64,000 bases of DNA from Roseateles chitinivorans (GCF_002761755.1 NZ_PEOG01000023.1:16654-80653); one strand, 5' to 3'. Positions 28,309 to 40,260 are shown, counted from the stretch's first letter. Notes: generated by a model from the letters alone, not told the origin. Translations and numbers: made by a program.

Positions 28309-29352
28309 TCAGACGCGGGCCCGTTCCAACAGCATCGCGTCGCCGTAGCTGAAGAAGCGGTAGCGCTGGGCGATCGCATGGCGGTACAGCGCCATGATCG
28401 GCTCGTAGCCGGCGAAGGCCGAGACCAGCATCATCAGCGTGCTCTTGGGCAGATGGAAATTGGTCACCAGCCGGTCCACGACCTGGAAGTCGAAGCCGGG
28501 CGTGATGAAGATGTCGGTCTCGCGCGCCCCGGCCTTCAGGCCGCCGCCGAGCGCCGCCGACTCCAGCGCGCGCAGCGTCGTGGTGCCGACCGCCGTGACC
28601 TTCCCGCCGGCGGCGCGGCAGCGCGCGATCGCGTCGACGGTGTCCTGCGTCACCTGGAACCACTCGCTGTGCATCTTGTGCTCGGCCAGCGACTCGACCC
28701 GCACCGGCTGGAAGGTGCCGGCGCCGACGTGCAGCGTCACATGCGCGGTGCCGACGCCGCGCTCGGCCAGGCGCGCCAGCAGCGCCTCGTCGAAATGCAG
28801 CGCGGCGGTCGGCGCGGCGACCGCACCGGGCTCGCGCGCGAACACGGTCTGGTAGCGCCGCACGTCATCGGCGGAGTCGCCATGCGCGATGTACGGTGGC
28901 AGCGGCACATGGCCATGGCGCTCGAGCAGCTCGAACGGATCGCCCGACAGGCGCAGGTGGAACAGGCCGTCGTCCGGCCCGCAGCGGCCGAGCACCTCGG
29001 CATCGAAGGCGTCGGCGAAACGCACCACCGCGCCGGGCTTGGGACTCTTGCTGGCGCGCATGTGGGCCCAGACCTCGCGCGTGCCGGGCAGCACGCGCTC
29101 CACCAGGGCCTCGACCGCGCCGCCACTGGCCTTCGCGCCATACAGGCGGGCCTTGATGACCTTGGTGTCGTTGAACACCAGCAGGTCGCCGGGGTTGAGC
29201 AACTCGGGCAGCTCGCGGAACACGCGGTCGACCGGCGGGTCGACGCGGCCATCGAGCAGCCGTGAGGCGCTGCGTTCGGCGGCAGGATGCTGGGCGATGA
29301 GTTCGGGAGGCAGAGCGAAGTCGAAATCGCTCACCGTGAAGAGACGGGACAT
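28309..29352 (-). CDS. queA: S-adenosylmethionine:tRNA ribosyltransferase-isomerase
   Basis: A 347-residue enzyme that moves the ribosyl part of SAM onto preQ1 in tRNA to give epoxyqueuosine. Family motifs seen are [52 protein letters not shown] and [20 protein letters not shown]. Length is standard. The protein acts after Tgt, whose gene lies at 21.5 kb on the same strand but in a separate unit. The identification is firm. Confidence 0.97.
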   Translation of the reverse strand: MSRLFTVSDFDFALPPELIAQHPAAERSASRLLDGRVDPPVDRVFRELPELLNPGDLLVFNDTKVIKARLYGAKASGGAVEALVERVLPGTREVWAHMRASKSPKPGAVVRFADAFDAEVLGRCGPDDGLFHLRLSGDPFELLERHGHVPLPPYIAHGDSADDVRRYQTVFAREPGAVAAPTAALHFDEALLARLAERGVGTAHVTLHVGAGTFQPVRVESLAEHKMHSEWFQVTQDTVDAIARCRAAGGKVTAVGTTTLRALESAALGGGLKAGARETDIFITPGFDFQVVDRLVTNFHLPKSTLMMLVSAFAGYEPIMALYRHAIAQRYRFFSYGDAMLLERARV

Positions 29353-29446
29353 GCGCGTTGAGGGCCGGACGGACCCGTGCCAATCGGAGGAGAAACGGAA
29401 GCGGCGATTGTCCCACGCGGCCCCGGCGCGCCCCGCCCGCGGACGC

Positions 29447-30196
29447 TCACTGCCAGCGCGCGCCCTGGTGCAGCAGCGCCGCCAGCCGGCCGTTGCCCTG
29501 CAGCTCGCCGACGCCGCGGGAGAGCGCCGCGGCGAAGCGCTCGCCCTCGGGCCGGACCTTCGAGAACACCGTGTACAGCGGGATCTCCGAAACCGCCGGG
29601 TCGAGCCACGCGAGCTTGCCGGCCGCCTCGCGCAGCTGCGTCTCCAGCAGGTGGGCGCCGACGCCCTTGTCGATCAGCACCAGGTCGACGCGCCCGGCCA
29701 GCAGCTTGCGCAGATTGGCGAGATCGTCCACCGCGCCTTCGACGGACAGGTTCGCCGCCTCGAAGCGGGGCGGATTCACATAGCCGTGGACGACGCCGAT
29801 GCGCAGCCCCGCCAGTGCCCCGAGGTCGTCGATGCGGCGCTTGCGGTCGGTCCGCGTCATGAAGCCGACCTGGTTCACGATGCCCAGCGGATGCGGGAAG
29901 CGCATCGTGCGCTCTCGTTCCTCGGACCGCCAGGTGCCGATGACACCGTCGTGGTCGCCGCGCTGGAACTCGAGCAGCGCACGCGCCCAGGGCCGGAAGC
30001 TCAGTTCCATCTCTCGGCCCGCCTGCCGCAGCGCGGCGCGGGTGACCTCGCAGGCCACGCCGCCGCCCGGCAGCGTGCTGCCGGTGTACGGCGGGAACTC
30101 GGTCGCGACCATGCGCAGCGGCCGTTCCGCCGCGCGCGCCGGCAGCACCGGCAGGGCGGCGGCGAGCCAGAGGAGGCTGTCGCGGCGGGTGGTCAT
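29447..30196 (-). CDS. Periplasmic solute-binding protein, family 3 type (orphan)
   Basis: A 249-residue exported protein. It has a short signal peptide ([20 protein letters not shown]) and a type-II periplasmic-binding fold ([38 protein letters not shown]). The segment [20 protein letters not shown] resembles [20 protein letters not shown] in the protein at 50.3 kb, which suggests they are paralogues. No transporter genes adjoin it. The start at MTTRRDSL is inferred from the signal peptide. Confidence 0.82.
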   Translation of the reverse strand: MTTRRDSLLWLAAALPVLPARAAERPLRMVATEFPPYTGSTLPGGGVACEVTRAALRQAGREMELSFRPWARALLEFQRGDHDGVIGTWRSEERERTMRFPHPLGIVNQVGFMTRTDRKRRIDDLGALAGLRIGVVHGYVNPPRFEAANLSVEGAVDDLANLRKLLAGRVDLVLIDKGVGAHLLETQLREAAGKLAWLDPAVSEIPLYTVFSKVRPEGERFAAALSRGVGELQGNGRLAALLHQGARWQ

Positions 30197-30328
30197 GATC
30201 GGGTCGAGACGGGCTGGCCAGAAGGTCGGCACAGCCTAGCAGCCGACCGTGGCGACTGACGCCTCGTCGACCCGGGGGAAATGCCCGGTTGCGGTCCCGG
30301 AAGCGGCAATCGATCACGCCGGGCCATG

Positions 30329-30367
30329 AAAAAGCCGGCCGGGTCTGGCGACCGGGCCGGCTTCGGG
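30329..30367 (-). terminator. Rho-independent terminator of the BNR lipoprotein gene
   Basis: AAGCCGGCC (30332-30340) pairs with GGCCGGCTT (30355-30363). A run of A residues at 30329-30334 gives a U-tract on the minus-strand transcript. It lies 39 bp past the stop of the large lipoprotein gene. Confidence 0.85.
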
Positions 30368-30405
30368 GGACGGGCGACCGGCCCGTCGGCAGGTCGCGCG
30401 ACGGC

Positions 30406-32772
30406 TTACTGGCCGCCGGTGCCGGTGGCCAGCAGGGTGCCGGCGTTGCCGGCGACCCAGCCGGTGCGGGCGTCGACGAAGAAGACCTGCGTCAGCGCGC
30501 TCTGCGTGCCGACGAACTGCTTCCTCCAGGTCGCGCCGCCATCGGTGGTCATCAGCACGGTGCCGCTGTCGCCGACCGCCCAGCCCTGCTGCGCCGTCAG
30601 GAATCGGATTCCACGCAGGCCGGTCATGGGCAGGCTGACGCTGGTCTGGAGGGTCCAGCTCGCGCCGCCGTCCTTGCTCGACATCAGCAGGCCCGCATCG
30701 CCGACGGCCCAGAGGGTGTCGGCATCGCTGAAGGCCAGTTGGTTGATCGCCGCGCTGGTGCCGGAGAAGCGGCCGGTGAAGGTCTTGCCGCCATCGGTGG
30801 TGACGACCACCGCGCCACCGTTGCCGACCAGCGTGCCCTTGAGCGGGTTGCTGAACTTCAGGTCGTTGTAGCGGCCGTCCAGTGTCGCCTGTTGCGTCCA
30901 GGACTTGCCGCCGTCCGTCGTCGCGAGCAGCAGCTGACGCGGTTGCGACTGCTGGTACTCGCTCGCCAGCGCGAAGCCGTTGGCGGCGTCGATGAAGTGG
31001 AAGGCGGTGATGCTGCGTCCGCTCGACTGCAGCGGCGTGAGCCAGCTCACGCCGCCATCGTCGGTCAGGTAGATGCGACCGTCCGCGGCCAGCAGCCAGC
31101 CCTTCTTCGCATCCACGAACTGGAAGCGCGGCAGCATCGAGTAGTAGCCCGAGGTGGTCAGCCCGCCGACCTTGACCGTCCAGTCCAGGCCGCCGTTGGC
31201 GGTTTCCATCAGGTCCCCCTTGGCCGACAGCGCCAGACCGCGCTTGGCGTCGAAGAACCAGAAGGCCTGCAGCGTCTTGCCCACCGCATCGGCATCCGGG
31301 CCCGCGATGCGCTTCCAGTTCTGCAGGTCGGTGCTGATCCGCGTCACGTTGTCCCAGCCGGTGACCAGCCAGGTTTGCGCATCGATCTGGGTGAGCTGGC
31401 TACCGTAGTCCAGCCGCGCGGCGCGCCAGGTGAGGCCGAGATCGGTGCTGATGTCGGTCACGGTGCCGGCGCCAGACGCCGGGTAGTACTGCCGCATCCA
31501 GACGCCGCGGGCGATCACGCCATAGCTGACCGAGAACCCGGGGTAGACATTCGCCGGCGCCGCCACCGCGGTCCAGGTCCGTCCCCCGTCGATGCTGCGG
31601 TGCAGGGTGCCGTTGGCGACGATGGCCCCGGTGGACGCATCGGAGAACTGCGGATTGCCCTGCGAGAAGTAGCCGGTCGACGGCAGGCCCTGCGGGACGA
31701 CCGCTTCCCAGCTCTGGCCGCCGTCGGCACTGCGGCGGATCGAGAGGGTGTAGACCCAGCCCTGGCCGCTCACATAGTTCGAGCTCGTCCCGGAGGCCAC
31801 CACCGCATTGCCGAAGACCTGGAAGCCGCTCAGCGGCACGCTGGGCGCGGCCGGCAGCACCACCGTCGAGGTCTTGCCCAGGTCGGTGGACTTGCGCAGC
31901 GCGCCATTGTCGAACCACCACAGCGCGCCGTCGGCGGACAGCATCGGCTCCTGCGCCAGCGACGCCTGGCTCCAGGTCGCGCCGCCGTCGGTGGTCGCGC
32001 GGACCTGGCCGTTCATCGACATCACCATCGTGCTGGCGCCGGCCAGCTGCAACGAGGCGCCGGTCATCGGCGGCTGCGCGGTCGGCTGCAGCGTCCAGCG
32101 CGCGCCACCGTCGGTGGTGCGCAGCAGCGCGCCCGCGTCGCCAGCCGCCCAGCCGTTGTTGGCGTCGGAGAAGCGGATCGTCGTCAGCCGCGTCGTCAGG
32201 CCGGTGGGCTGCTTGGTCCAGCTGACGCCGCCGTCGCGGGTGCGCAGGATCTCGCCGTTGTCGCCGACCGACCAGCCATTGCTCGCGTCGATGAAGAAGA
32301 AGGCCAGCGGTACCGTGCCGGTCGGCCGCGGCGCCTGCCAGCACCAGCCGGCGCCATCGGCGCCGGTGCAGCTCAGGCCCTGCACATGGGCGCGGTTGTT
32401 GACCGACACCGTCCACTTCACTTCCTTGGAAGCGCCGGCCGCGTTCGAGACCTTCAGCGTCACCGCGTAGTCGCCGACCTTGGCGTAGTCGTGCTTGGGG
32501 CTCGCCTCGGTGCTGCTCGTGCCGTCGCCGAAGTTCCACGCGAAGCTCAGGCCGGTCGTCGCCGCGGCATTGCTGGTGAAGGCGGTGCCGGCCGCGACGT
32601 CGGTCGAGGCGGCGGCGGCGATCGCCAGGTTGTCCGGAATCGCCACGCCCTGGACCGGCGGCGTCGGTGCCGGCGCTTCGCCTCCACCACCGCCTCCGCC
32701 GCAGGCGCTCAGCAGCGCAGCACTGATCAGCACGCCAGCCCAGCCGGCGCGCATGCTTTCGTTCTTGTTCAA
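30406..32772 (-). CDS. Large lipoprotein with PKD domain and BNR/Ycf48-like repeats
   Basis: A 788-residue predicted lipoprotein. LISAALLSACGGG is a lipobox with a Gly-rich spacer. A PKD-like domain follows (LSFAWNFGDGTSSTEASPKH). The rest is made of about ten repeats of the form GWAVGDxG, TxDGGxTW, typical of BNR and Ycf48-like beta-propellers (GEILRTRDGGVSWTKQP; GALLRTTDGGARWTLQ; GTVLMTTDGGATWRKQ). The start was placed at TTG 32772 because GGAGGA lies five bases before it; the ATG 18 bp inside (32754) is the alternative. The role is unknown; relatives include outer-membrane assembly factors and exported carbohydrate-binding proteins. Confidence 0.8.
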   Translation of the reverse strand: MNKNESMRAGWAGVLISAALLSACGGGGGGGEAPAPTPPVQGVAIPDNLAIAAAASTDVAAGTAFTSNAAATTGLSFAWNFGDGTSSTEASPKHDYAKVGDYAVTLKVSNAAGASKEVKWTVSVNNRAHVQGLSCTGADGAGWCWQAPRPTGTVPLAFFFIDASNGWSVGDNGEILRTRDGGVSWTKQPTGLTTRLTTIRFSDANNGWAAGDAGALLRTTDGGARWTLQPTAQPPMTGASLQLAGASTMVMSMNGQVRATTDGGATWSQASLAQEPMLSADGALWWFDNGALRKSTDLGKTSTVVLPAAPSVPLSGFQVFGNAVVASGTSSNYVSGQGWVYTLSIRRSADGGQSWEAVVPQGLPSTGYFSQGNPQFSDASTGAIVANGTLHRSIDGGRTWTAVAAPANVYPGFSVSYGVIARGVWMRQYYPASGAGTVTDISTDLGLTWRAARLDYGSQLTQIDAQTWLVTGWDNVTRISTDLQNWKRIAGPDADAVGKTLQAFWFFDAKRGLALSAKGDLMETANGGLDWTVKVGGLTTSGYYSMLPRFQFVDAKKGWLLAADGRIYLTDDGGVSWLTPLQSSGRSITAFHFIDAANGFALASEYQQSQPRQLLLATTDGGKSWTQQATLDGRYNDLKFSNPLKGTLVGNGGAVVVTTDGGKTFTGRFSGTSAAINQLAFSDADTLWAVGDAGLLMSSKDGGASWTLQTSVSLPMTGLRGIRFLTAQQGWAVGDSGTVLMTTDGGATWRKQFVGTQSALTQVFFVDARTGWVAGNAGTLLATGTGGQ

Positions 32773-32902
32773 GGAATCCTCCCGATGTATCAATTTGTCT
32801 TCTTTTTGAAGCGGGCGGATTCTGCCCCAGGCCTGGGGCGAGCCAGCCTCGGGTCCACCCGCTCCACCCGAACGGGGGAGACGCCGAGGCAGAATCGCGG
32901 CC

Positions 32903-35077
32903 ATGTCCGAGGCCCGCAGCACCGTCCCGTCGCCGTCGCCCGCCGCGAAACGCGCGGGGGCCGACCCGGGCGAGCGCGCGACCGCGGCGGAGACGCCGAT
33001 CGCCAAGTCGGCGCCGCAGAAGGCGATGGAGAAGCTGGGGCTGACGCGCGACATCGATCTCGCGCTGCACCTGCCGCTGCGCTATGAGGACGAGACCACG
33101 CTGACGCCGCTCGGCCAGGCCCGGGATGGCGACACGCTCCAGTGCGAGGGCGAGGTGATCGAGAGCCGCATCGAGCTCCGCGGGCGGCGGCAGTTGCTGG
33201 TCAAGCTCCGCGACGACGACGGCGCTCTGCTGACGCTGCGCTTCCTCCACTTCTATCCGTCGCACCAGAAGACGCTGGCGGTCGGCACCCGGGCCCGCGT
33301 GCGCGGCGAGATCCGCGTCGGCTTCTTCGGCCGGGAGATGGTCCACCCCAGCTTCCGCAAGGTCGAGGCGGACACCCCGCTGGCCGCGTCGCTGACGCCG
33401 GTGTATCCGACCAGCGCGCAACTGCCGCAGGCCTACCTGCGCAAGGCGGTCGCGTCGGCGCTGCGTCGTGCGCCGCTGGACGAGGTCCTGCCGCAGGTGC
33501 TGATTCCGCGCGGCCTGCCGCCGCTGCGCGAGGCGCTGAACTTCCTCCATCACCCGCCGCCGTCGGCCGGCCTGTCGACGCTGGAAGACCACACCCATCC
33601 GGCCTGGCAGCGGCTCAAGTTCGAGGAACTGCTCGCGCAGCAACTCAGCCAGCAGCGCGCCCAGCGAGAACGCGCTCACCTGCGCGCGCCAATGTTGCGC
33701 GGCGCGCCCGGCGGGCTGCATGAACGGCTGCTCGCCGCGCTGCCCTTCGCGCTGACCGGCGCGCAGCGGCGCGTCGCCGAGGAGATCGCCGCCGACCTGG
33801 CCCGCTCCCAGCCGATGCACCGGCTGCTGCAGGGCGATGTCGGCTCCGGCAAGACGGTGGTGGCGGCGCTTGCGGCGGCCGTGGCCATCGATGCCGGCTG
33901 GCAGTGCGCGCTGATGGCGCCCACCGAGATCCTGGCCGAGCAGCACTTCCGCAAGCTGATCGGCTGGCTCGAGCCGCTGGGCATCCGCGTGGCGTGGATC
34001 ACCGGCAGCGTCAAGGGCAAGGCGCGGCAGAAGATGCTTGACGCGGCCGCCTCGGGCGAGGCGACGCTGGTCGTGGGCACGCACGCGGTCATCGAGGACA
34101 AGGTCCGCTTCCACCGGCTGGGGCTGGCGATCATCGATGAGCAGCACCGCTTCGGTGTCGCACAGCGACTGGCGCTGCGCAAGAAGCTCGCGGACGAGGC
34201 GGCCGGCGCCGCGGCGACCGCCGGGCCCGGCGTGCCGCCCGGTTCAGGCCCGCTCGAGCCGCACCTGCTGATGATGAGCGCCACGCCCATCCCGCGGACG
34301 CTGGCGATGACCTACTTCGCCGACCTGGACGTGTCGACGATCGACGAACTGCCGCCCGGCCGCAGCCCCATCGTGACCCGCGTGTTCGCCGACAGCCGCC
34401 GCGACGACGTGATCGAGAAGATCGCCGCCGCGGTCGACGACGGCCGCCAGGTCTACTGGGTCTGCCCGCTGATCGAGGAGTCGGAGGCGCTCGACCTCAA
34501 GAACGCCACCGAGACCCATGCCGAGCTCGGCGCCGCCCTGCCCGGGAAGATGGTCGGCCTGCTCCACGGCCGCATGGCGCCGGCGGAGAAGGCGGCGGTG
34601 ATGTCGCTGTTCAGCGGCGGACAGATGCAGGTGCTGGTCGCGACGACCGTCATCGAGGTCGGCGTCGACGTGCCCAACGCCAGCGTGATGGTCATCGAGC
34701 ATGCCGAACGCTTCGGCCTGTCGCAGCTGCACCAGCTGCGCGGGCGCGTCGGCCGCGGCTCGGTCGCCAGCGTGTGCGTGCTGATCTACACCGGGCCGCT
34801 CTCCGACACCGGCAAGTCGCGCCTACGCGCGATGGCCGAGACCACCGACGGCTTCGAGATCGCGCGGCGCGACCTTGACATCCGGGGTCCGGGTGAATTC
34901 ATGGGCGCGCGGCAGAGCGGCGCGCAGCTGCTGCGCTTCGCCGACCTGCAGGAAGACGCGCCGCTGCTGAGCGCGGCGCGGGCACTGGCGCCGAAGCTGC
35001 TCGACGAACAGCCGCGGGCGGCCAGGCTGCAGGTGGAGCGCTGGCTCGGTCACAAGACCGAGTACCTCAAGGCTTAG
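32903..35077 (+). CDS. recG: ATP-dependent DNA helicase RecG
   Basis: A 724-residue branch-migrating helicase that remodels stalled forks and Holliday junctions. An OB-fold wedge domain occupies roughly 90-200. GDVGSGKTVVAALA is Walker A, and IIDEQHRFGVAQR is the DEQH motif. TIDELPPGRSPI, IEVGVDVPNASVMVIEHAERFG and QLHQLRGRVGRG are the later helicase motifs and TRG region. A low-complexity 30-residue N-terminal extension precedes the family core, and an insert of about 20 residues lies near GAAATAGPGVPPGSG. It is divergent from the BNR lipoprotein gene. Confidence 0.97.
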   Translation: MSEARSTVPSPSPAAKRAGADPGERATAAETPIAKSAPQKAMEKLGLTRDIDLALHLPLRYEDETTLTPLGQARDGDTLQCEGEVIESRIELRGRRQLLVKLRDDDGALLTLRFLHFYPSHQKTLAVGTRARVRGEIRVGFFGREMVHPSFRKVEADTPLAASLTPVYPTSAQLPQAYLRKAVASALRRAPLDEVLPQVLIPRGLPPLREALNFLHHPPPSAGLSTLEDHTHPAWQRLKFEELLAQQLSQQRAQRERAHLRAPMLRGAPGGLHERLLAALPFALTGAQRRVAEEIAADLARSQPMHRLLQGDVGSGKTVVAALAAAVAIDAGWQCALMAPTEILAEQHFRKLIGWLEPLGIRVAWITGSVKGKARQKMLDAAASGEATLVVGTHAVIEDKVRFHRLGLAIIDEQHRFGVAQRLALRKKLADEAAGAAATAGPGVPPGSGPLEPHLLMMSATPIPRTLAMTYFADLDVSTIDELPPGRSPIVTRVFADSRRDDVIEKIAAAVDDGRQVYWVCPLIEESEALDLKNATETHAELGAALPGKMVGLLHGRMAPAEKAAVMSLFSGGQMQVLVATTVIEVGVDVPNASVMVIEHAERFGLSQLHQLRGRVGRGSVASVCVLIYTGPLSDTGKSRLRAMAETTDGFEIARRDLDIRGPGEFMGARQSGAQLLRFADLQEDAPLLSAARALAPKLLDEQPRAARLQVERWLGHKTEYLKA

Positions 35078-35174
35078 CCCCAAGGGGTGGGGCCTGACGC
35101 TTCAGTTCAGGTCTGGGAAGGTCCGGGGCACTGCGTGAGTCGCCCTGACTGCGGGCGACCGAGCTTGGCCCCGC

Positions 35175-35212
35175 CAGGGCATGGGGGATCCCTCCAGGAC
35201 CCCCAAGCCCTG
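35175..35212. other. Imperfect hairpin between recG and the cyclophilin gene
   Basis: CAGGGC and GCCCTG, followed by TGGGGG and CCCCCA with a matching inner TCC/GGA, form a long imperfect stem with loop CTCC. It lies 98 bp after recG and 68 bp before the end of the convergent cyclophilin gene. It may end recG transcription but has no T-tract. Confidence 0.4.
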
Positions 35213-35279
35213 CCCGGGCCCCTCCATCACCGAGCCGGTCGGTGGGGAGCGGCGCGGTGGGTGGGACCCCTGACGGGAC

Positions 35280-35999
35280 TTACTTCAGCTGGATGGCCCA
35301 GTACAGGAGCACTTCGGTGGCGGTCACTTCGGAACCGCTGTAGAGCTGGGGTTCGGCATTGATCTTGTCGACCGTGGCCTGGCCCGAGATCACGCGGCCG
35401 AACACGGCATAGCCGGGCTGCGAGGCGCTCTTGTAGTCCAGCGAGGCGCTGTTGTCGACCGAGTTGAAATAGAACTGGCTGGTCGCCGAGTCCGCCGCGG
35501 TGCCACGCGCCATCGCGATCGTGTACTTCGTGTTGGAGAGGCCGACGTTGGTCTCCAGCTTGATCGTGCCGCCCAGATTGGCGCCCGGGTTCTTCGCCAC
35601 GTAGCCGGTCGAGAGGCCGCCGCCCTGGACGACGAAGTTCGGCACGACGCGATGGAAGATCGTGTTGTCGTAGTACTTCGCGTTGACGTACTTCAGGAAG
35701 TTGTCGGTGGTGATCGGCGTGCGGGCATCCAGCTCGACGACCATCTCGCCGTCGCTGGTCAGCATGCACACGGTGTGCGCCGCGGTGCTCGCGTTCGACG
35801 CGGCGATGCCGGCGGCGCTGCAGCTCAGCGTCGGCGGCGTCGTCACCGGGTTCGGCTTCGGGCTCTGGGCCGGGCTGCCGCTGTCGTCATCGTCGCCACC
35901 GCCGCAGGCGGCCAGCATCAGGGCACCGCCCAGGGCGGCCGTCAGGGCCAGCCACCGGGGAGCGGCGGCGATCGAGGAAGAGAAGGAAGTCGTCTTCAT
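35280..35999 (-). CDS. Lipoprotein peptidyl-prolyl cis-trans isomerase (cyclophilin)
   Basis: A 239-residue protein. GALMLAACGGG is a lipobox, followed by an acidic/Ser/Pro linker (GDDDDSGSPAQSPKP), so the enzyme is anchored at the cell envelope. The catalytic domain has YYDNTIFHRVVPNFVVQGGG, the cyclophilin active-site block, and later GYAVFGRVISGQATVDKI. Cytoplasmic and periplasmic cyclophilins are usually soluble; the anchor is uncommon but known. It probably helps folding of outer-membrane or exported proteins. The start is fixed by the signal peptide. Confidence 0.92.
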   Translation of the reverse strand: MKTTSFSSSIAAAPRWLALTAALGGALMLAACGGGDDDDSGSPAQSPKPNPVTTPPTLSCSAAGIAASNASTAAHTVCMLTSDGEMVVELDARTPITTDNFLKYVNAKYYDNTIFHRVVPNFVVQGGGLSTGYVAKNPGANLGGTIKLETNVGLSNTKYTIAMARGTAADSATSQFYFNSVDNSASLDYKSASQPGYAVFGRVISGQATVDKINAEPQLYSGSEVTATEVLLYWAIQLK

Positions 36000-36204
36000 G
36001 GGGGCTCGCAATGGGAGCTTGTGGCCCCCGCTTCTGGCAAAGAAGCGCGAAGTATCGTGGTCGCCTCGACATGCGTCATGGCCCCGGTGCGCGCCCCGCA
36101 CGAAAACTGGTCGGGCTTTCCCTAACGCCGCCTTCACAAGGTGATGCGCTTCACCCAGCGATCCCGGACCGCCCAGGATCAGCGACAGAAAGACACCGCC
36201 GGTT

Positions 36205-37889
<1,685 letters not shown>

Positions 37890-37984
37890 GCATGTCCCCT
37901 GGAGGATGGGCCGGGGCCCTGGGGTGGGGCGGCAGTGTACCGGGACGGTGCCAGAAGGCCGCTTTCTGAGGACAATGCCGGCCC

Positions 37985-38905
37985 ATGACCCTCACCGAAT
38001 TGCGCTACATCGTCGCCGTCGCCCGCGAGCGCCACTTTGGCCGTGCGGCGGAGGCCTGCTTCGTCTCGCAACCGACGCTGTCGGTGGCGATCAAGAAGCT
38101 GGAGGAGGAGCTCGACGTCAAGATCTTCGAGCGCGGCGCCAACGAGGTGACGATGACCCCGCTGGGCGAGGACATCGTGCGCCAGGCCCAGTCGGTGATC
38201 GAGCAGGCCAGCGCGATCAAGGACATCGCCAAGCGCGGCAAGGACCCGCTGGACGGACCGCTGCGGCTGGGGATCATCTACACGATCGGCCCCTACCTGC
38301 TGCCCGAGCTGGTGCGGCACTGCATCGACCTCTACCCGCGCATGCCGCTGATGCTGCAGGAGAACTTCACCCAGAAGCTGCTGGACATGCTGCGCACCGG
38401 CGAGCTGGACTGCGCGATCATGGCCGAGCCCTTCCCCGACGCCGGCCTGGCGGTGGCGCCGCTGTACGACGAGTCCTTCGTCGTCGCGGTGCCGGCGGTG
38501 CATCCGCTGGCGAAGAAGGAGCGCATCAGCGCCGAGGAGCTCAAGGCCGAGACCATGCTGCTGCTGGGCAACGGCCATTGCTTCCGCGACCACGTGCTGG
38601 AGGTCTGCCCGGAGTTCGCCCGCTTCTCCACCGACGCGGAAGGCATCCGCAAGAGCTTCGAGGGCAGCTCGCTGGAGACGATCAAGCACATGGTGGCCTC
38701 CGGCATGGGGGTCACGGTGGTGCCGGCGCTGAGCGTGCCGGACGATGTGCCGCCGCACCTGCGCTATGTCCCGTTCGAGGACCCGGCCCCGACGCGCCGT
38801 GTCGTGCTGGCCTGGCGCCGCACCTTCACCCGCTACGAGGCGGTCGCCGCGCTGCGCAACGCGGTCTATGCCTGCAAGCTCAGCGGCGTGAAGCTGCTCT
38901 CCTGA
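37985..38905 (+). CDS. oxyR: OxyR hydrogen-peroxide-sensing transcriptional regulator
   Basis: A 306-residue LysR-type regulator. The N-terminal HTH ([20 protein letters not shown], then [16 protein letters not shown]) is followed by the regulatory domain. It contains [13 protein letters not shown] with cysteines at residues 199 and 208, exactly the positions of the peroxide-sensing disulfide in E. coli OxyR. The neighbourhood includes dps 1.75 kb downstream, a classic OxyR-linked defence gene, though a PEP-CTERM protease and a small ORF lie between them. Confidence 0.95.
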   Translation: MTLTELRYIVAVARERHFGRAAEACFVSQPTLSVAIKKLEEELDVKIFERGANEVTMTPLGEDIVRQAQSVIEQASAIKDIAKRGKDPLDGPLRLGIIYTIGPYLLPELVRHCIDLYPRMPLMLQENFTQKLLDMLRTGELDCAIMAEPFPDAGLAVAPLYDESFVVAVPAVHPLAKKERISAEELKAETMLLLGNGHCFRDHVLEVCPEFARFSTDAEGIRKSFEGSSLETIKHMVASGMGVTVVPALSVPDDVPPHLRYVPFEDPAPTRRVVLAWRRTFTRYEAVAALRNAVYACKLSGVKLLS

Positions 38906-39100
38906 CAGGCCGGCGGCCGGCCGGCAAGGCCCGCCCCCCTCGAAGCGGGGGTCGTCAGGGTATCCGTGAATTTCTCACGAAGTCCGCATCGATAGCCTCG
39001 CTGATGTCCACGGCGTCCACCCGGCTCCGTGGCCGCGCTCGCCCCGGACGCACCGTCCCGGGCGCGTCGCCATGTCCAACCATCGCATCAGGGGGAAATC

Positions 39101-40216
39101 TTGAAACTTCGACCCACCCTCCTCGCCGCCGCGCTGCTGACCGCGGGCGTGGCGCACGCCGGCCCGACCACCGTGTCGGGCTCCGCCAACGGCCTGAGCT
39201 GGACCGCCGCCAGCACCATCGTCGGCGTGACCTCCACGGCCACCGCCGCCGGCGGCGGCGATCCGCGCTACTTCGCGCCGCGCTCGCAGTACAGCGGCGT
39301 CGCGACGCTGATCATGGATTACGGCGCGGGCGGCCAGTTCATCTGCTCCGGCACGCTGCTGCCGAACCAGCGCTCGATCCTGACCGCCGCCCACTGCGTC
39401 AGCGACGGCACCAATGCGCGCCCGCTGAGCACCTCGGTCTACTTCTATACCGGCAACAACCCCGACAACATCACCTGGAACCAGCCTTCGTTCGCCTACC
39501 AGGTGACCAACTACGCGGTGCACGCCGCCTACACCGGCGAGGTGATCGACCAGAACGACATCGCCGTGCTGTCGCTGGACAAGCTGGTGGATTGGTCGGT
39601 CAAGTCCCACGGCCTGTACGAAGGCGATGACCTGACCGGCAAGGACTTCAACATCGCCGGCTACGGCGCCCGTTCCGACGCCGGCGGCAACACCGGCGCC
39701 AACCTGGGCACCGGGCGCCTGCGCCAGGGCGACAACCGCTATGAGTTCCGCCTCGGCGACGCCGACTTCGCCGGCGCCTGGGCCGACATCCTGGGCGAGC
39801 CGGCCAGCCAGATCGAGCACACCTACCTGTCGGACTTCGACAACGGCCTGCCCGCCAACGACCTGGCCTGCAACATCGCGGTGGACGGCCTGGGCCTGCC
39901 GCCCAGCGCCAAGTTCTGCAACACCGGCCGCGGCGCCGACGAGGTGTCCTCGGCCGGCGGCGACTCGGGCGGCCCGGAGTTCATCGACGACAAGGTGGCG
40001 TCGGTGACTTCCTTCGGCCTGACCTTCGGCAGCGCCTGGGGCGATGTGGACAACGCGCTGAACAGCAGCTTCGGCGAGTTCAACGGCTTCGTGCCGGTGA
40101 GCATCCACCGGGACTTCATCAACGCCAATGCGGTGCCGGAGCCGGCCACCTTCGCGCTGGCCGGCCTGGGCCTGCTGGGCCTGGGTTGGAACCGCCGCCG
40201 TCGCGTCCCGGCCTGA
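39101..40216 (+). CDS. PEP-CTERM trypsin-like serine protease
   Basis: A 371-residue secreted protease. The signal peptide ends at GVAHAG. The catalytic triad is visible: His98 in LTAAHC, Asp153 in QNDIAVL, Ser289 in GGDSGGPEF. Two Cys-bearing segments flank the active site. The C-terminus VPEPATFALAGLGLLGLGW plus RRRR is a PEP-CTERM sorting signal for exosortase processing. The TTG start at 39101 is preceded by GGGGGAAA and gives the proper signal peptide; an ATG further upstream gives an unlike extension. A UUCG-loop terminator follows. Confidence 0.9.
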   Translation: MKLRPTLLAAALLTAGVAHAGPTTVSGSANGLSWTAASTIVGVTSTATAAGGGDPRYFAPRSQYSGVATLIMDYGAGGQFICSGTLLPNQRSILTAAHCVSDGTNARPLSTSVYFYTGNNPDNITWNQPSFAYQVTNYAVHAAYTGEVIDQNDIAVLSLDKLVDWSVKSHGLYEGDDLTGKDFNIAGYGARSDAGGNTGANLGTGRLRQGDNRYEFRLGDADFAGAWADILGEPASQIEHTYLSDFDNGLPANDLACNIAVDGLGLPPSAKFCNTGRGADEVSSAGGDSGGPEFIDDKVASVTSFGLTFGSAWGDVDNALNSSFGEFNGFVPVSIHRDFINANAVPEPATFALAGLGLLGLGWNRRRRVPA

Positions 40217-40233
40217 TCGCCGACGCGCCAGCG

Positions 40234-40257
40234 AAAGCCGCCTTCGGGCGGCTTTTT
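40234..40257 (+). terminator. Rho-independent terminator with UUCG tetraloop
   Basis: AAAGCCGCC pairs with GGCGGCTTT around TTCG and is followed by T residues. It lies 18 bp past the PEP-CTERM protease stop. The A-run on the 5' side makes it possibly bidirectional. Confidence 0.92.
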
Positions 40258-40260
40258 CAT

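Noticed and set aside
31400..34147. Antisense open frame of over 900 codons spanning the BNR lipoprotein and recG genes
   Set aside because: It merges out-of-frame shadow of the lipoprotein with antisense of recG; no domain can be recognised.
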